Origin: Deinococcus frigens DSM 12807
Lineage (GTDB): Bacteria; Deinococcota; Deinococci; Deinococcales; Deinococcaceae
Assembly: GCF_000701425.1 (NCBI RefSeq)
Contig: NZ_JNIW01000002.1
Location: forward strand, 89,293-153,292
Length of the DNA stretch: 64,000 bases
Direction of reading: 5' to 3'
The notes under the pieces were generated by a model. It did not search any database and was not told where the DNA came from. It saw nothing but the letters and a program-made list of their open reading frames with translations. This document shows, one piece after another, positions 53,975 to 64,000 of this stretch (the first letter of the stretch is position 1; every line of letters starts with the position of its first letter). The position numbers and the translations under genes are program-made.

Positions 53975-55144
53975 CTAGAACCCCACCTGAATGTCCAGCA
54001 ATTCGGTGGCCGCCTCGCCGAACGCCGAGGTCTCGCCGCCCACCCCCGCCGCAAAGTCGTCCAGCGGGGCGATGGCGCGTACGGTCAGGCCGCCCAGCAC
54101 GTAGCGGTTCTGGCGCACCGCCGCCCACGGGGTGGCCAGCCCCAGCGTCAGCACCCGCGCGGCGCTGTTGGTCACGCTGATCCAGACCAACCGCCAGGGG
54201 CTAAAGGTGGCCCGCGTGCGGATCACGCCGCTCAGTTCCATGTTGTTGAGGACATATGCCATCGTCGCGCCACGCACGTACTGCCACGCCACCACGTACA
54301 GCACCAGGACGGCGATGTACCCCGTCAGCGCCACTGCTAGAAACGGCGTGGAGGATGCCAGATTCGTCGGATCGATGTCGCCCAGATCGAAATTGCCCAG
54401 CAGCGAGGCCGCCAGCGCGATCAGCGGCACGCCGATCAGCACGCCGCCCGCGATGGTCAGCCCCAGCGCGGTCAGGCCGATCAGGTAAAAGGGACCGACA
54501 TCCCCCCGGAAGGCGGCGCGGGCCGAGCCGTAGGCCAACCCCTCGCCCTGATAGCGCCGCTGCATGGACCACGCCCACGGCAGCGCCAGCCCAAAGGAAA
54601 TGCCCGCCACGAAATTCGCCAGCAGGTAGGCCACGTATGCCCCGCCCACGGTGCCGTGAAAGCGGAAGCGCAGTCCCCGGTGAACGGTGTTGACCGCCTG
54701 GAAGCGCATCGACTGGCGCACCAGCAGCGGGTAGGCGGCGGCATACATGACGGCCAGCGCAGCGGCCACCCACTGCGTCGAGTCGAAATTGCTGGACACC
54801 GCGTAGGCCACGAACAGCGCGGCCACGATCAGGTAGCCGCGCAGCAGCGCCGCCGGGTTGGCGCGGTACTCGAAGTTCTGGCCGTCCACCCAGGTGTGCC
54901 CGTAAAAATACTGCCGGTTGCGAACCCGCGCCCACGGCAAGTACAGCCCCAGCGTCACGAAGGTCAGCGCGATGTTCACGATCCACAGTCGGAAATACTC
55001 GCCCGCCGTACCAGTAAAGCCGACGGGATACTCGGTCACCGTGCCGGGCGCGGCGGGTTCGGGCTGGAGAGCGCCCGGCGGCGAGGACTGGACCTCGCGG
55101 CCCGGGGCTGGAGCGTCATTCGGAGGCGCGGCGGGATCGGTCAT
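53975..55144 (-). CDS. DUF898 (YjgN-like) integral membrane protein
   Basis: The 389-residue protein begins with a Pro-rich cytoplasmic segment, then repeats of the DUF898 unit: TGTAGEYFRLWIVNIALTFV, LGLYLPWARVRNRQYFYGHT and later ISFGLALPWAWSMQRRYQGE. Six or more membrane helices are present. Function is unknown in the family. It is first in a two-gene unit with the M48 protease. Confidence 0.88.
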   Translation of the reverse strand: MTDPAAPPNDAPAPGREVQSSPPGALQPEPAAPGTVTEYPVGFTGTAGEYFRLWIVNIALTFVTLGLYLPWARVRNRQYFYGHTWVDGQNFEYRANPAALLRGYLIVAALFVAYAVSSNFDSTQWVAAALAVMYAAAYPLLVRQSMRFQAVNTVHRGLRFRFHGTVGGAYVAYLLANFVAGISFGLALPWAWSMQRRYQGEGLAYGSARAAFRGDVGPFYLIGLTALGLTIAGGVLIGVPLIALAASLLGNFDLGDIDPTNLASSTPFLAVALTGYIAVLVLYVVAWQYVRGATMAYVLNNMELSGVIRTRATFSPWRLVWISVTNSAARVLTLGLATPWAAVRQNRYVLGGLTVRAIAPLDDFAAGVGGETSAFGEAATELLDIQVGF

Positions 55145-55819
55145 CTGCCTGACATGCTATGCGCTGAAAAGGCGGGGTGGATGACGAAGCGTGGAGGGGG
55201 TGAAGGGGCGCGGTGGGGGTCTGCCTCGCTGCCGACTTGCTCAGGAGTTGCACCTATGAATAGCGCGGGAGCAGCGTCCCAGACGATAAATCTTGACCTG
55301 CTCGCGTGGGGCGGTTTCTGCCATTCTCTCGCCTTCCTCCGCTCCCCCGCATCTCAAAAGCCCAGTGTCTCAATGCTGTCGTCACGCCTTTCATCATTTT
55401 CCCGAACCGATCACGCCTATCCAATTTCGCCAGACCAGTCTGGCGATTACTCTGGGATTCTCCCGCCAGGAGAGGTTTTTTCTGATTATGCAGGTGCAAC
55501 TCCTGAGACTTGGGTTGAACCTGCGGTCCTGCCGAAACCATTGGGTTGTGTCCAGATCACCTGTTCTCCCGTCTCTGGCTTGTAGGTTCGGTGCATATTG
55601 TGAACCGGAGTCTCGGAACCAGCAAAGGCATTGCCGCCATCTGGTACGGGGGCAAGCTCCGCCCGCTGCCGCTGACCCCGGCCCTTTCTCCTATAGAGGA
55701 GAGAAATGCAGCACGTCTCAGACGATGAATTTCTCATCGCACATCAAGCGTTGCAAAGGGGAGGAGCCGGAAGCCCTTCTGCCCAAAGAGGGGTTGACTG
55801 CCAAGCCGTCCGTTCTCCC
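55145..55819. other. 675-bp spacer holding a complete MITE-like element
   Basis: No gene can be supported. The MITE-like element and its target duplication occupy 55235-55512. To its right, 55513-55740 has a minus-strand frame with coding-like text (NMHRTYKPETGEQVIWTQPN) but no recognised family. Confidence 0.6.
55235..55512. mobile_element. MITE-like element with 16-bp TIRs and 5-bp target duplication
   Basis: The element spans 55240-55507 (268 bp). Its ends are perfect inverted repeats, CTCAGGAGTTGCACCT at 55240-55255 and the reverse complement at 55492-55507. The flanks are a direct duplication ACTTG (55235-55239 and 55508-55512). No intact transposase is encoded inside. This is the structure of a non-autonomous element mobilised in trans; the parent IS is not in this window. 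Confidence 0.85.
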
Positions 55820-56701
55820 TTATCCCTTCGCTGCCGCCACGATGTCCGGCAGGTGGTCCGGCAGACTCAGCATCGGCAGGTCAAACACAGTTTTCGCCGG
55901 TTCGTTGGGAGCGGTGTTGCCCTGCTTGAGCATGGCGTACTGGTCTTTGGTGATCGGCGGATTGGGCAGCAGGTTCATCAGCGGCACGGCCAGATTCATC
56001 AGCGGCAGCGGCACCGGAACGATGGGCTTTTTCTTGCCCAGCGCGCCGAGTTCCAGGTCCAGCAACTGCCGGAAGGTGTATTCGTGCGGGCCGGTCAGGG
56101 CGTAGGTCTCGCCCAGGCCAGTCTCCGATTCGGCGGCCCCGGCGAACGCCTGCGCCACGTCCTGCACGCTGACAGGGCGAAAGGGAAAGGTGCCGTCGCC
56201 AATCTGCGGCACGATGGGAGCGGCGCTGACCAGTTCGCGCAGCACCCGCCCGAAGAAGTCGTCGCCCACGCCGAAGATCAGGCTTGGCTCGAAGATGGTG
56301 TATCTCAGGCCGCTGTCCCGTACCAGCGTCTCGGCGCGGCCTTTGCTGGCGCTGTAGCCGCTGGCGCTGTTCACATCTGCACCCAGCGCGCTCATGTGCA
56401 CGTAGCGCGCCCCGCGCGGCACGGCGGCCAGCACATGCCGGGTGCCGTCTACATGCACTGCCTGGAAGGTCTGTGCGCCCTTCTCGGCAATGATGCCCAC
56501 CAGATGGATCACGGCGTCGGGGTCCGCCTGTGCCACGGCGTTCAGCACGCTGGCCGGATCGGTCACGTCCAGCTTGATCGGCTGGCCAGGCCCGCCCTCC
56601 CGACCATCGCGGCTGCCTGCCCAGACCTGATGCCCGCGCGAGACGAGTTCCCTGACGACGGCCTGCCCCACAAAACCGGTTCCCCCGGTCACAAGTATGT
56701 T
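55820..56701 (-). CDS. NAD(P)-binding atypical SDR (NDUFA9/NmrA-like)
   Basis: The 293-residue protein has the Rossmann start [20 protein letters not shown], an intact [13 protein letters not shown] motif ([15 protein letters not shown]), and [20 protein letters not shown] and [15 protein letters not shown], which match the complex I NDUFA9-like/atypical SDR group. The substrate is unknown; such proteins may be structural quinone- or NADPH-binding factors. ATG 56701 has AAGGAGGAG upstream and is preferred over 56725. It follows the CarH-like regulator on the same strand. Confidence 0.87.
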   Translation of the reverse strand, partial: NILVTGGTGFVGQAVVRELVSRGHQVWAGSRDGREGGPGQPIKLDVTDPASVLNAVAQADPDAVIHLVGIIAEKGAQTFQAVHVDGTRHVLAAVPRGARYVHMSALGADVNSASGYSASKGRAETLVRDSGLRYTIFEPSLIFGVGDDFFGRVLRELVSAAPIVPQIGDGTFPFRPVSVQDVAQAFAGAAESETGLGETYALTGPHEYTFRQLLDLELGALGKKKPIVPVPLPLMNLAVPLMNLLPNPPITKDQYAMLKQGNTAPNEPAKTVFDLPMLSLPDHLPDIVAAAKG

Positions 56702-56740
56702 CATAGTCTCCTCCTTTGTCTCCATCTCACCGTCTGTACG

Positions 56741-57883
56741 CTACGGCATTTCGGGTGTGTGCCGAGGCGCGTCTGGACGGTGGCCCAGCGCTCTGGAAAT
56801 AATGGCTGTGGCCGCCGGGGCGTCTGGGCCAGCATAGTGGCCGCCCAGTTCGGCAGCCAGTTCGGGGCGGGCGTTGATCAGCGCCCCGCCCAGAAAGACC
56901 GGCAGCCCCAGCCGTTGCAGGATGGGTCTCGTGGCTGCCGGGGACGCACCGTTCGACGCACCGTTCAACGCCCGCCCGCCCTTTGCCGTGCCTGCGGGTG
57001 GCTCTGCGGGCCATCCGGGGTCCGGCACCCAGCGCCCGCCGCTCCACTCTCCGGGCACCCAGTCTCCGGGCACCCAGCCTTCCAGCGCCCAGTCCCCGTT
57101 GACCGCCAGCAGGATGGCCTGCGCGCCGCGCTCATGGGCGAAGGTGGTCAGGTCACCCAGCGGCACGTTCGCGCCCAGATAGGCCACCCGCACCCCCCGG
57201 CGGCGCAGGGCCAGGGTCAGCATCATCAATCCCAGCTCGTGCTGTTCGCCGGGGGCGCAGGCGGCCACCACCAGCGGTCCAAAGCCGCCGCCCCGGCCCT
57301 CCTCGCTGCCCGCGATCTCCATCAAAGCCGACAGGCGCGAGCGCAGGTAATGACTGGCCCCGCGCTCGTGGGCAATGGTGATCTCGCCGCGCGCCCACAG
57401 CTCTCCGATCTCCACCAGCGCCGGGGACATCACTTGGGTCAACACGTCCTCGACGGGCAGCCGGGCGTGGGCCACCGCCAGAAGGTCCCCGGCCCACGCG
57501 TGATCGGCGGTGATCAGCGCCTGCGCCAGCGCGTGGGCCAGATCAGGCAGGTCAACCGGGGCGCGCGCGGGCGCGGGCCGCGGCTCAGGCCCAGGCTCCG
57601 GATTCCCGGCGTGGCCCACCGGCACCCCGCGCAGGGTCAGTTCCGCCGCCAGCCGGGCGCTGATGCCGCGCCGCTGGTGTTCCAGCATCACCCCGATGTC
57701 CCGGACATCCTCGGGCGAATACAGGCGGTAGCCGCTCTGGTTGCGAACCGGGTGCGGAAAACCGTACCGCCGTTCCCACTGGCGCAGGGTCGCGGCGGCC
57801 ACCCCGGTCTGGGTCTCTACTTCTGAGGCGGTGAACATGGCCGTTTGCGCCCACTGTCCGTTGGTCCCGCCCGCATCAGTCAT
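56741..57883 (-). CDS. MerR family regulator with cobalamin-binding domain (CarH/LitR-like)
   Basis: The 380-residue protein has an N-terminal MerR helix (MFTASEVETQTGVAAATLRQ, WERRYGFPHPVRNQSGYRLY), then a four-helix and Rossmann cobalamin module: IGELWARGEITIAHERGASH and APGEQHELGLMMLTLALRRR, where the His corresponds to the lower axial ligand in CarH. In CarH light breaks the adenosyl-cobalamin bond and releases DNA. An unusual repetitive loop of about 45 residues (WVPGDWVPGEWSGGRW and NGASNGAS) interrupts the Rossmann part. Start at 57883 near CACAAT. Typical targets are carotenoid or photoprotection genes; none are adjacent. Confidence 0.82.
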   Translation of the reverse strand: MTDAGGTNGQWAQTAMFTASEVETQTGVAAATLRQWERRYGFPHPVRNQSGYRLYSPEDVRDIGVMLEHQRRGISARLAAELTLRGVPVGHAGNPEPGPEPRPAPARAPVDLPDLAHALAQALITADHAWAGDLLAVAHARLPVEDVLTQVMSPALVEIGELWARGEITIAHERGASHYLRSRLSALMEIAGSEEGRGGGFGPLVVAACAPGEQHELGLMMLTLALRRRGVRVAYLGANVPLGDLTTFAHERGAQAILLAVNGDWALEGWVPGDWVPGEWSGGRWVPDPGWPAEPPAGTAKGGRALNGASNGASPAATRPILQRLGLPVFLGGALINARPELAAELGGHYAGPDAPAATAIISRALGHRPDAPRHTPEMP

Positions 57884-57891
57884 GGCCACGC

Positions 57892-57897
57892 ATTGTG
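57892..57897 (-). promoter_or_regulatory. possible -10 of the CarH-like gene
   Basis: CACAAT on the minus strand, 8 nt before the ATG at 57883. Confidence 0.3.
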
Positions 57898-57976
57898 CCG
57901 GAAAAGCACCTGGGGGACCGTAAGGCTTCGTGCCTAGACAAATTGTTGAGACCGTCCTCACGCGGCAATCTTCGCT

Positions 57977-58122
57977 CGAGCATCTGTCAAAAGAGTTCTT
58001 CACTTTTGACCCAAGACAGTGAGTGGGTTTTGCCGAGTATTAGGGACTGGCACAGCTCCGTAGGAGAGCATAGAAGCATCGGGGGTCTCTTTTCCCGATG
58101 CTGTAATTCGGACAAATGCTCT
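57977..58122 (+). repeat. small dispersed repeat, family 1, copy A
   Basis: The left end GAGCATCTGTCAAAAGAG and right end GACAAATGCTCT form the same inverted termini as copy B. It is 146 bp, lacking about 77 internal bases present in copy B between TTTTG and CCCAAGACAGTGAGTG. The right half (GGGACTGGCACAGCTCCGTA) is nearly identical to copy B. Confidence 0.8.
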
Positions 58123-58183
58123 AGACTGCGCCGCACATGATCTGTCTGCCGTTCCCCGCCCCGCCCCCCCGCCCGGAGCGTCC

Positions 58184-58660
<477 letters not shown>

Positions 58661-58676
58661 GAAGAGGCTGAGACGC

Positions 58677-60164
58677 ATGACACTGAGCCGTATGACACAC
58701 TGCGCTGTCAGGTCATTGTGGGGGCAGTCCAGCCTGCTGGCGCTGGTCCTGCTGACGTGCGTGCAGGCCCAGACGCCGTTGCCGCAGACCGCTGTTCCCA
58801 CGCTGCCACCACCGTCCGGCCTCGTCACCGCGCAACCGATTGGTGATTCGATCTTCCCGGCGCTGGGGCAGGCCGGGCTGGACGTGCTGAAGTACGATCT
58901 GGACCTGACGGTGGACCGCCCCGGCGCCTCCGAATTGCGCGGTACGGTGGTTTTAACTGTGACCGCCACCAAGTCCCTGCCTGTGCTGAGCCTGGATTTC
59001 CTGGGGCCGCCGGTGCTGGACTTGCGCTGGAACGGTCTCCTTGTCCCCTACCGCCACGATGGGACGGCGGGCAAACTCATCATTGGGCCGCCCCAGCCCC
59101 TGCTCCCTGGCACGCGGGCCGAGGTCGCAGTCAGTTTCGCCGGACAGGTGGGCGTGCGGCCTGACCCCGATCTGCCCCTGAACGTGGGCTGGCAGGCGGT
59201 CCCGGCAGAGGGTGAGCGCGTCGGCGCGAACTTTACCCTCAGCGAGCCGGACGGCACACGCACCTTTTTGCCCGTCAACGATCACCCATCCGATCCGGCC
59301 ACCTTTACCACCCGCATCACCGTGCCAGCCGGGTATACGGCGGCGGCCAGCGGCGTGCAGCGCTTGGAGAAAGTTGCGCCGAACGGGAACCGGACCTTCG
59401 TCTTTGAGCAGGCGCAGCCGATTCCCACCTATGCGCTGGCGATTCATGTCAACCGCTTCGAGCGCGTGGACTCGCCCGCCGTGCCTGTCGGGGTTGGCGG
59501 CACGGAAGTCCTGCGGCGCGACTATTTTCCTGCTGGCATTGCGGCTGACACGCGCGACGCCTACGCCTCCACGGAAGGGGTCCTCCAGGTGCTGGCCGAC
59601 TGGTTCGGCCCCTTCCCATTCAGCGCCTACGGCTCGGCCATCGTCACGCCGCGCGTTCCGGCGCTGGAGACGGCCACGCTGTCCACCATGCCGGTCGCGT
59701 CCAGCGCCGTGCGCGTGCTGGTCCACGAAACCGCCCACCAGTGGTTCGGGGACCGCGTGACCCTGGCCGACTGGTCCGAGGTCTGGCTCAACGAGGGGTT
59801 GGCCACCTACGCCGAACTGCTGTGGGCGCAGGCGCAGGGCGAGACGGGCAGCGAGATCGTGCAGGGGTGGTACGCCCGCGCAGGCCGCAACCAGACCCGC
59901 CCTCTCGTCGCCACCACCGAACGCCAACTGTTCGACACCACTGCCTACATCCGGGGCGCGCTGGCCCTGCACGCCGTCCGCGTGACCGTGGACGACGCGG
60001 CTTTCAGGGCATACCTGCGCGGCTGGGTCTCGGAGTTCCAGGACCGCCCCGTGACCACTGCCGATCTGCTGACCTACACCCACAGCAGGCTGGGTGCGCG
60101 GGCCGAGGCAGCGCTGCGGCTGTGGGTGGAGTCGCCGGACCTGCCGCCGATGCCAGAAAGGTGA
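58677..60164 (+). CDS. secreted M1 family metallopeptidase
   Basis: The 495-residue protein has a signal peptide (GQSSLLALVLLTCVQAQ) and an M1 (aminopeptidase N-like) architecture: the beta-rich N-domain (LKYDLDLTVDRPGASELRGT) and the zinc site RVLVHETAHQWFGDRVTLAD with the third ligand in WSEVWLNEGLATYAELLWAQ. The exopeptidase motif GAMEN is not preserved (ALETATLSTMP instead), so substrate docking may differ. A start at ATG 58692 is also possible. Confidence 0.86.
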   Translation: MTLSRMTHCAVRSLWGQSSLLALVLLTCVQAQTPLPQTAVPTLPPPSGLVTAQPIGDSIFPALGQAGLDVLKYDLDLTVDRPGASELRGTVVLTVTATKSLPVLSLDFLGPPVLDLRWNGLLVPYRHDGTAGKLIIGPPQPLLPGTRAEVAVSFAGQVGVRPDPDLPLNVGWQAVPAEGERVGANFTLSEPDGTRTFLPVNDHPSDPATFTTRITVPAGYTAAASGVQRLEKVAPNGNRTFVFEQAQPIPTYALAIHVNRFERVDSPAVPVGVGGTEVLRRDYFPAGIAADTRDAYASTEGVLQVLADWFGPFPFSAYGSAIVTPRVPALETATLSTMPVASSAVRVLVHETAHQWFGDRVTLADWSEVWLNEGLATYAELLWAQAQGETGSEIVQGWYARAGRNQTRPLVATTERQLFDTTAYIRGALALHAVRVTVDDAAFRAYLRGWVSEFQDRPVTTADLLTYTHSRLGARAEAALRLWVESPDLPPMPER

Positions 60165-60488
60165 AACAGATCAGAGCATTTGTCCGAATTACAGTTTCGG
60201 GGAAACAGACTTTCGATGCTTCCATTCTCTGCTACGGAGCTGTGCCAGTCCCAAATATTCCATCAAATTCACTCACTGTCTTGGGAAGAACAGACTCTCG
60301 TCGTGAGACAGCACCCGTATGGGGCTACTCCTCCCCATGAGGACGCTTGCCCGCCCGTTCGGCCAAAAGTGGACGGCTCTTTTGACAAATGCTCTAAACC
60401 GCCGACCATTCGATGAGGGCTAACCGCCAGAAAGCCGAGCAACCTTTGCGGTTGGACTTTTTGCCTCATCGACAGCGCTGCGATCACT
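60165..60488. other. 324-bp spacer, mostly the family-1 repeat
   Basis: Apart from the repeat at 60173-60395, the 93 bp before the next gene hold no recognised signal. Confidence 0.5.
60173..60395 (-). repeat. small dispersed repeat, family 1, copy B (full length)
   Basis: 223 bp with perfect 12-bp terminal inverted repeats AGAGCATTTGTC / GACAAATGCTCT. It reads in the opposite orientation to copy A. It contains AAGCGTCCTCATGGG and CCCAAGACAGTGAGTG, shared with other repeats here. No coding capacity. It starts 9 nt after the M1 peptidase stop. Confidence 0.85.
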
Positions 60489-61004
60489 TCACGCCACTCC
60501 ACACGCCCGCTGGAGCAGCAGATGCAGCTCATCGCGGCCCAGCCGCCGGGCGTCCAGCGGCAGACCATCTGGCAGGCTGCTCAGGCCCTGCACGATGGGT
60601 GTGAAGTGGAATTCTGGGCGGGCGATCAGGTCACGGCGGGCGGTGAAGGCGATCACAACGTCGGCACGCAGCTCGAAATGGGCGTTCAGCTCGGCACGCA
60701 GTGGAAAGGGATCGCCCGACAGCAGGTCCACCAGCGCCGGATGCGGCTCGAAGCCGTCTTCCAGTTCCTTGAGAAGGCGGGCGGTGTCCAGAAAGATCGA
60801 GGCGTTGGGCAGGGTGTATCCGGCGATGCGGCGGCGGCAGACCTCTGGCGGATCGCCGCGCACGGTGCTGACGTTGCGCCCCGCCCGCGCCGCGCCCCCC
60901 AGCAGCGCCCAGAAACGCGACAGGCTGGAATAGCGCGCCAGCTCCACGTACCCGCCGGGCTTGCTGGCCAGCGGGCGGGTGGGCCGCTCGGCAGAGGCGG
61001 TCAT
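60489..61004 (-). CDS. hypothetical protein
   Basis: The 171-residue product ([60 protein letters not shown], ending [14 protein letters not shown]) has no signal peptide or membrane segment. It has a leaderless -10 (TAAGAT, 6 nt before the ATG) and Deinococcus-like codon use, so it is a real gene. I do not recognise its family. Confidence 0.65.
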   Translation of the reverse strand: MTASAERPTRPLASKPGGYVELARYSSLSRFWALLGGAARAGRNVSTVRGDPPEVCRRRIAGYTLPNASIFLDTARLLKELEDGFEPHPALVDLLSGDPFPLRAELNAHFELRADVVIAFTARRDLIARPEFHFTPIVQGLSSLPDGLPLDARRLGRDELHLLLQRACGVA

Positions 61005-61010
61005 GCGTCC

Positions 61011-61016
61011 ATCTTA
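61011..61016 (-). promoter_or_regulatory. leaderless -10 box of the gene at 60489-61004
   Basis: TAAGAT on the minus strand, 6 nt before the ATG at 61004. Confidence 0.6.
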
Positions 61017-61111
61017 CCCGCTCACACTCCAGAAAAGCCCTAAAGAATCGGTGAACACGGGCCTGGGCGCTTTAATCCTGTCGCAAAAGGCTGGAGGCGG
61101 TACAACACAGC

Positions 61112-62470
<1,359 letters not shown>

Positions 62471-62483
62471 ACACTTTTCAGCG

Positions 62484-62521
62484 AAAAGGGATGAGAGCTG
62501 CGTACGCTTATCCCTTTTTCC
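62484..62521 (+). terminator. terminator behind the acyl-CoA dehydrogenase gene
   Basis: AAAAGGGAT pairs with ATCCCTTTTT; the loop contains the palindrome GCGTACGC. Confidence 0.75.
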
Positions 62522-62632
62522 CCCCTTCTTTTTTAAGAGATTCTCAATACAGTGTTTCGCTGTTCCACACGACAAATGTATATGAGCCGCAGGTTAAGTG
62601 TAGGGATGCATGCTGTTCCAGCGGGGGCAGTA

Positions 62633-62638
62633 TAAGTT
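62633..62638 (+). promoter_or_regulatory. leaderless -10 box of an eight-codon mini-ORF
   Basis: TAAGTT lies 6 nt before an ATG at 62645 (ORF 62645-62671), upstream of the membrane protein gene. Confidence 0.4.
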
Positions 62639-62644
62639 GGGCGC

Positions 62645-62671
62645 ATGACAGGCGTTTCCCGCAAACCTTAG
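62645..62671 (+). CDS. eight-codon leaderless mini-ORF (MTGVSRKP)
   Basis: ATG at leaderless distance from TAAGTT and stop TAG at 62669-62671, ending 62 nt before the membrane protein ATG. It could be a translated leader or a fortuitous ATG at the transcript 5' end. Confidence 0.3.
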   Translation: MTGVSRKP

Positions 62672-62733
62672 TGGTTGGGAACGCCGCGCCAGGTTGGCCC
62701 CATACCCCCCAATCTGGTGCGAAAGGAGCAAGT

Positions 62734-63669
62734 ATGACTTTGAACCGTGACTTCAATTCCCACCGTCTCTCCTGGCGCGGCATTATTGCCGGTCTGGTGG
62801 TGGGACTGGTCTCTACCCTGACCATTATCGCGTTGGGCGTCATCATCACGGCCCTGACCGGCCTGAGCCTGAGCGGCGTGGGCATCGCCGCCGCCATCTG
62901 GACCGGCATCGCCGCGCTGGTGGGCGCGTACTTGGCAGGATTGACTGCCGTGCGCTCCAGTGCCCCCGCCACCCAGAGTCAAGACGGCATTGCCGCCATG
63001 ACGGGCGACGACGCTACCCTGACCGGTCTGGTGATGGGCAGCGTGCTGGTGCTGCTGACCACCCTGTTCGCCTTTAACAGTGCCTCGCGCATCGTCGGCA
63101 CGGCCACCAGTGCGCTGGGCGGGCTGGTGGGCACGGCTGCTACCGCCACCGCTGGCGCGGACGGCGTGCAGGTGCCCGGTATCCAGGGCTTTTTCAGCAA
63201 CATCACCCCTGCTGACGCCGAGGGGCTGATCGCCAACAATACCGATCTGGATCAGGAGCAGGTGACGGCCACCGCCAATGTGATCTCCGGGATCGTGCGC
63301 CGCGCCGGCAATGATCTGGGTGAGGTGGACCTGAGCAACATTGGGGACTTCGCCACCGCCCGCGTGGAGTCGATCAAGAAGGCCCTGAGCGGCCCGCAGT
63401 TCGTGACCCGTCTGGAACGCCAGGGGCTGAGCAACGCCCAGGCCACCGAAGTGCAGACCGAGGTCAACCAGTCGGTGGACCGCATCCAGAAGCAGGCCGA
63501 TCAGGCCGTCAAGAATGCTGAAGCCACTGCCCGGAGCGCGGCCAGCACCGCAGGCTGGGGCTGGCTGCTGGTGGCCGGTCTGACCCTGCTGGCCAGCATC
63601 CTCGGTGCGCGTAGCGCGGCCACCCACGCCGTGACCAACGTCGCTGTCCGCAACCCTCCCAGCTATTGA
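62734..63669 (+). CDS. hypothetical membrane protein
   Basis: The 311-residue protein has two N-terminal membrane helices ([40 protein letters not shown]), a third ([16 protein letters not shown]) and a fourth at the C-terminus ([20 protein letters not shown]). Between the last two is a soluble helical domain of about 150 residues rich in Ala, Gln and Asp. AAAGGAGC precedes the ATG. I do not recognise the family. Its stop overlaps the 3' end of the IS630 transposase frame. Confidence 0.75.
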   Translation: MTLNRDFNSHRLSWRGIIAGLVVGLVSTLTIIALGVIITALTGLSLSGVGIAAAIWTGIAALVGAYLAGLTAVRSSAPATQSQDGIAAMTGDDATLTGLVMGSVLVLLTTLFAFNSASRIVGTATSALGGLVGTAATATAGADGVQVPGIQGFFSNITPADAEGLIANNTDLDQEQVTATANVISGIVRRAGNDLGEVDLSNIGDFATARVESIKKALSGPQFVTRLERQGLSNAQATEVQTEVNQSVDRIQKQADQAVKNAEATARSAASTAGWGWLLVAGLTLLASILGARSAATHAVTNVAVRNPPSY

Positions 63670-64000
63670 TCGCGGCATAAATTAGAGTCCATCAAGCGGC
63701 GCGGCAACTGGATGTATCTGACGCGCTGCCAGGCACCGACCAGTTTCTCCTTGAGGACGGTGACCGAACGGGCACAGAAATTCCCCAACACATTTCGTTT
63801 GACGTACGCCCACACGAGCTCAATTGGATTGAGCTCTGGCGCGTACGGTGGCAAGTACACCAACGACAGGCGTTCGTGGATCTCCACGAACGCCTGAACC
63901 ATCTTCGCCCGATGGATACCCGCATTGTCCAGAATCACCACGATCTTCCCCTGGATGTGACGCAGGAGATGCCGGAAGAACGCGATCACGTCTCCACTTC
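63663..64000 (-). mobile_element. IS630-type transposase, C-terminal part (5' end outside window)
   Basis: The frame is open past the right edge (…SGDVIAFFRHLLRHIQGKIV). It holds the DDE_3 end of IS630/Tc1-mariner transposases: VVILDNAGIHRAKMVQAFVE (second Asp) and YLPPYAPELNPIELVWAYVK (Glu). The final codons run into the stop of the membrane protein gene, so the IS end is within a few tens of bases of 63670. The terminal repeat could not be defined with only one end visible. Confidence 0.85.

Noticed and set aside
52363..54180. 605-aa plus-strand ORF
   Set aside because: Antisense to the flavin reductase and M48 protease genes.
55254..55541. Minus-strand ORF inside the MITE as a transposase remnant
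   Set aside because: No DDE or other transposase motif and too short; the element is better described as noncoding.
55706..57826. Very long plus-strand ORF (706 aa)
   Set aside because: It lies antisense to the SDR and CarH-like genes, both of which have clear families; long antisense frames are expected at this GC content.

Overview
The window is a 64-kb stretch of high-GC bacterial chromosome that looks like Deinococcus. This is an inference from three things: the gene content, the many start codons sitting 5-9 nt behind a TANNNT -10 box (the leaderless style described for Deinococcus deserti), and the dispersed small noncoding repeats in the spacers. No tRNA, rRNA, CRISPR array, prophage or replication origin was seen. 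Most of the DNA is core metabolism and information processing.

Layout. 1-2188 holds a cut-off lipoprotein, a nucleotidyltransferase-like gene and an ADP-ribosylglycohydrolase, followed by a 750-bp repeat-bearing spacer. 2941-7027 is the translation/lipid cluster rpsB-tsf-pyrH-frr-cdsA on the minus strand, with two tandem terminators behind tsf. 7363-20864 carries lipoproteins, tsaD, an acyl-CoA synthetase, a deaminase, a ribokinase-type kinase, purB, rplS and a HAD phosphatase. 20902-29813 carries a ModF-like double ATPase, an SPFH/NfeD pair, rplM-rpsI, dgt, a peroxiredoxin, an AlkZ-like protein and glmM. 29877-34418 is an ssuD-like monooxygenase and a sugar ABC importer. 34597-38753 runs pepF, a P1-type peptidase, two tandem Nudix genes and a HIT gene, the last three with overlapping stops and starts. 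40012-48664 includes a CobA-HemD fusion, rpmF, an M29 aminopeptidase with an internal stop, pyrD, an Rrf2 regulator and a chorismate/folate pair (fused PabB-PabA type plus PabC type). 48670-51416 is feoABC with lesions in feoB and feoC. 51503-63669 holds RluA, a flavin reductase, M48/DUF898, an NDUFA9-like SDR, a CarH-like MerR regulator, a Nudix gene, an M1 peptidase, an acyl-CoA dehydrogenase and a membrane protein. The right edge enters an IS630-type transposase.

The most notable signals are non-genic or decayed. There is a complete 268-bp MITE-like element with 16-bp perfect terminal inverted repeats and a 5-bp target duplication (55235-55512). Two further families of small palindromic-ended repeats share an internal module. 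Five genes carry reading-frame lesions: a GNAT gene, a lipoprotein, an M29 aminopeptidase, feoB and feoC. Two very short leaderless ORFs sit in front of real genes. I found no convincing new defence or biosynthetic system; the repeat families and the leaderless mini-ORFs are the best candidates for undescribed biology.
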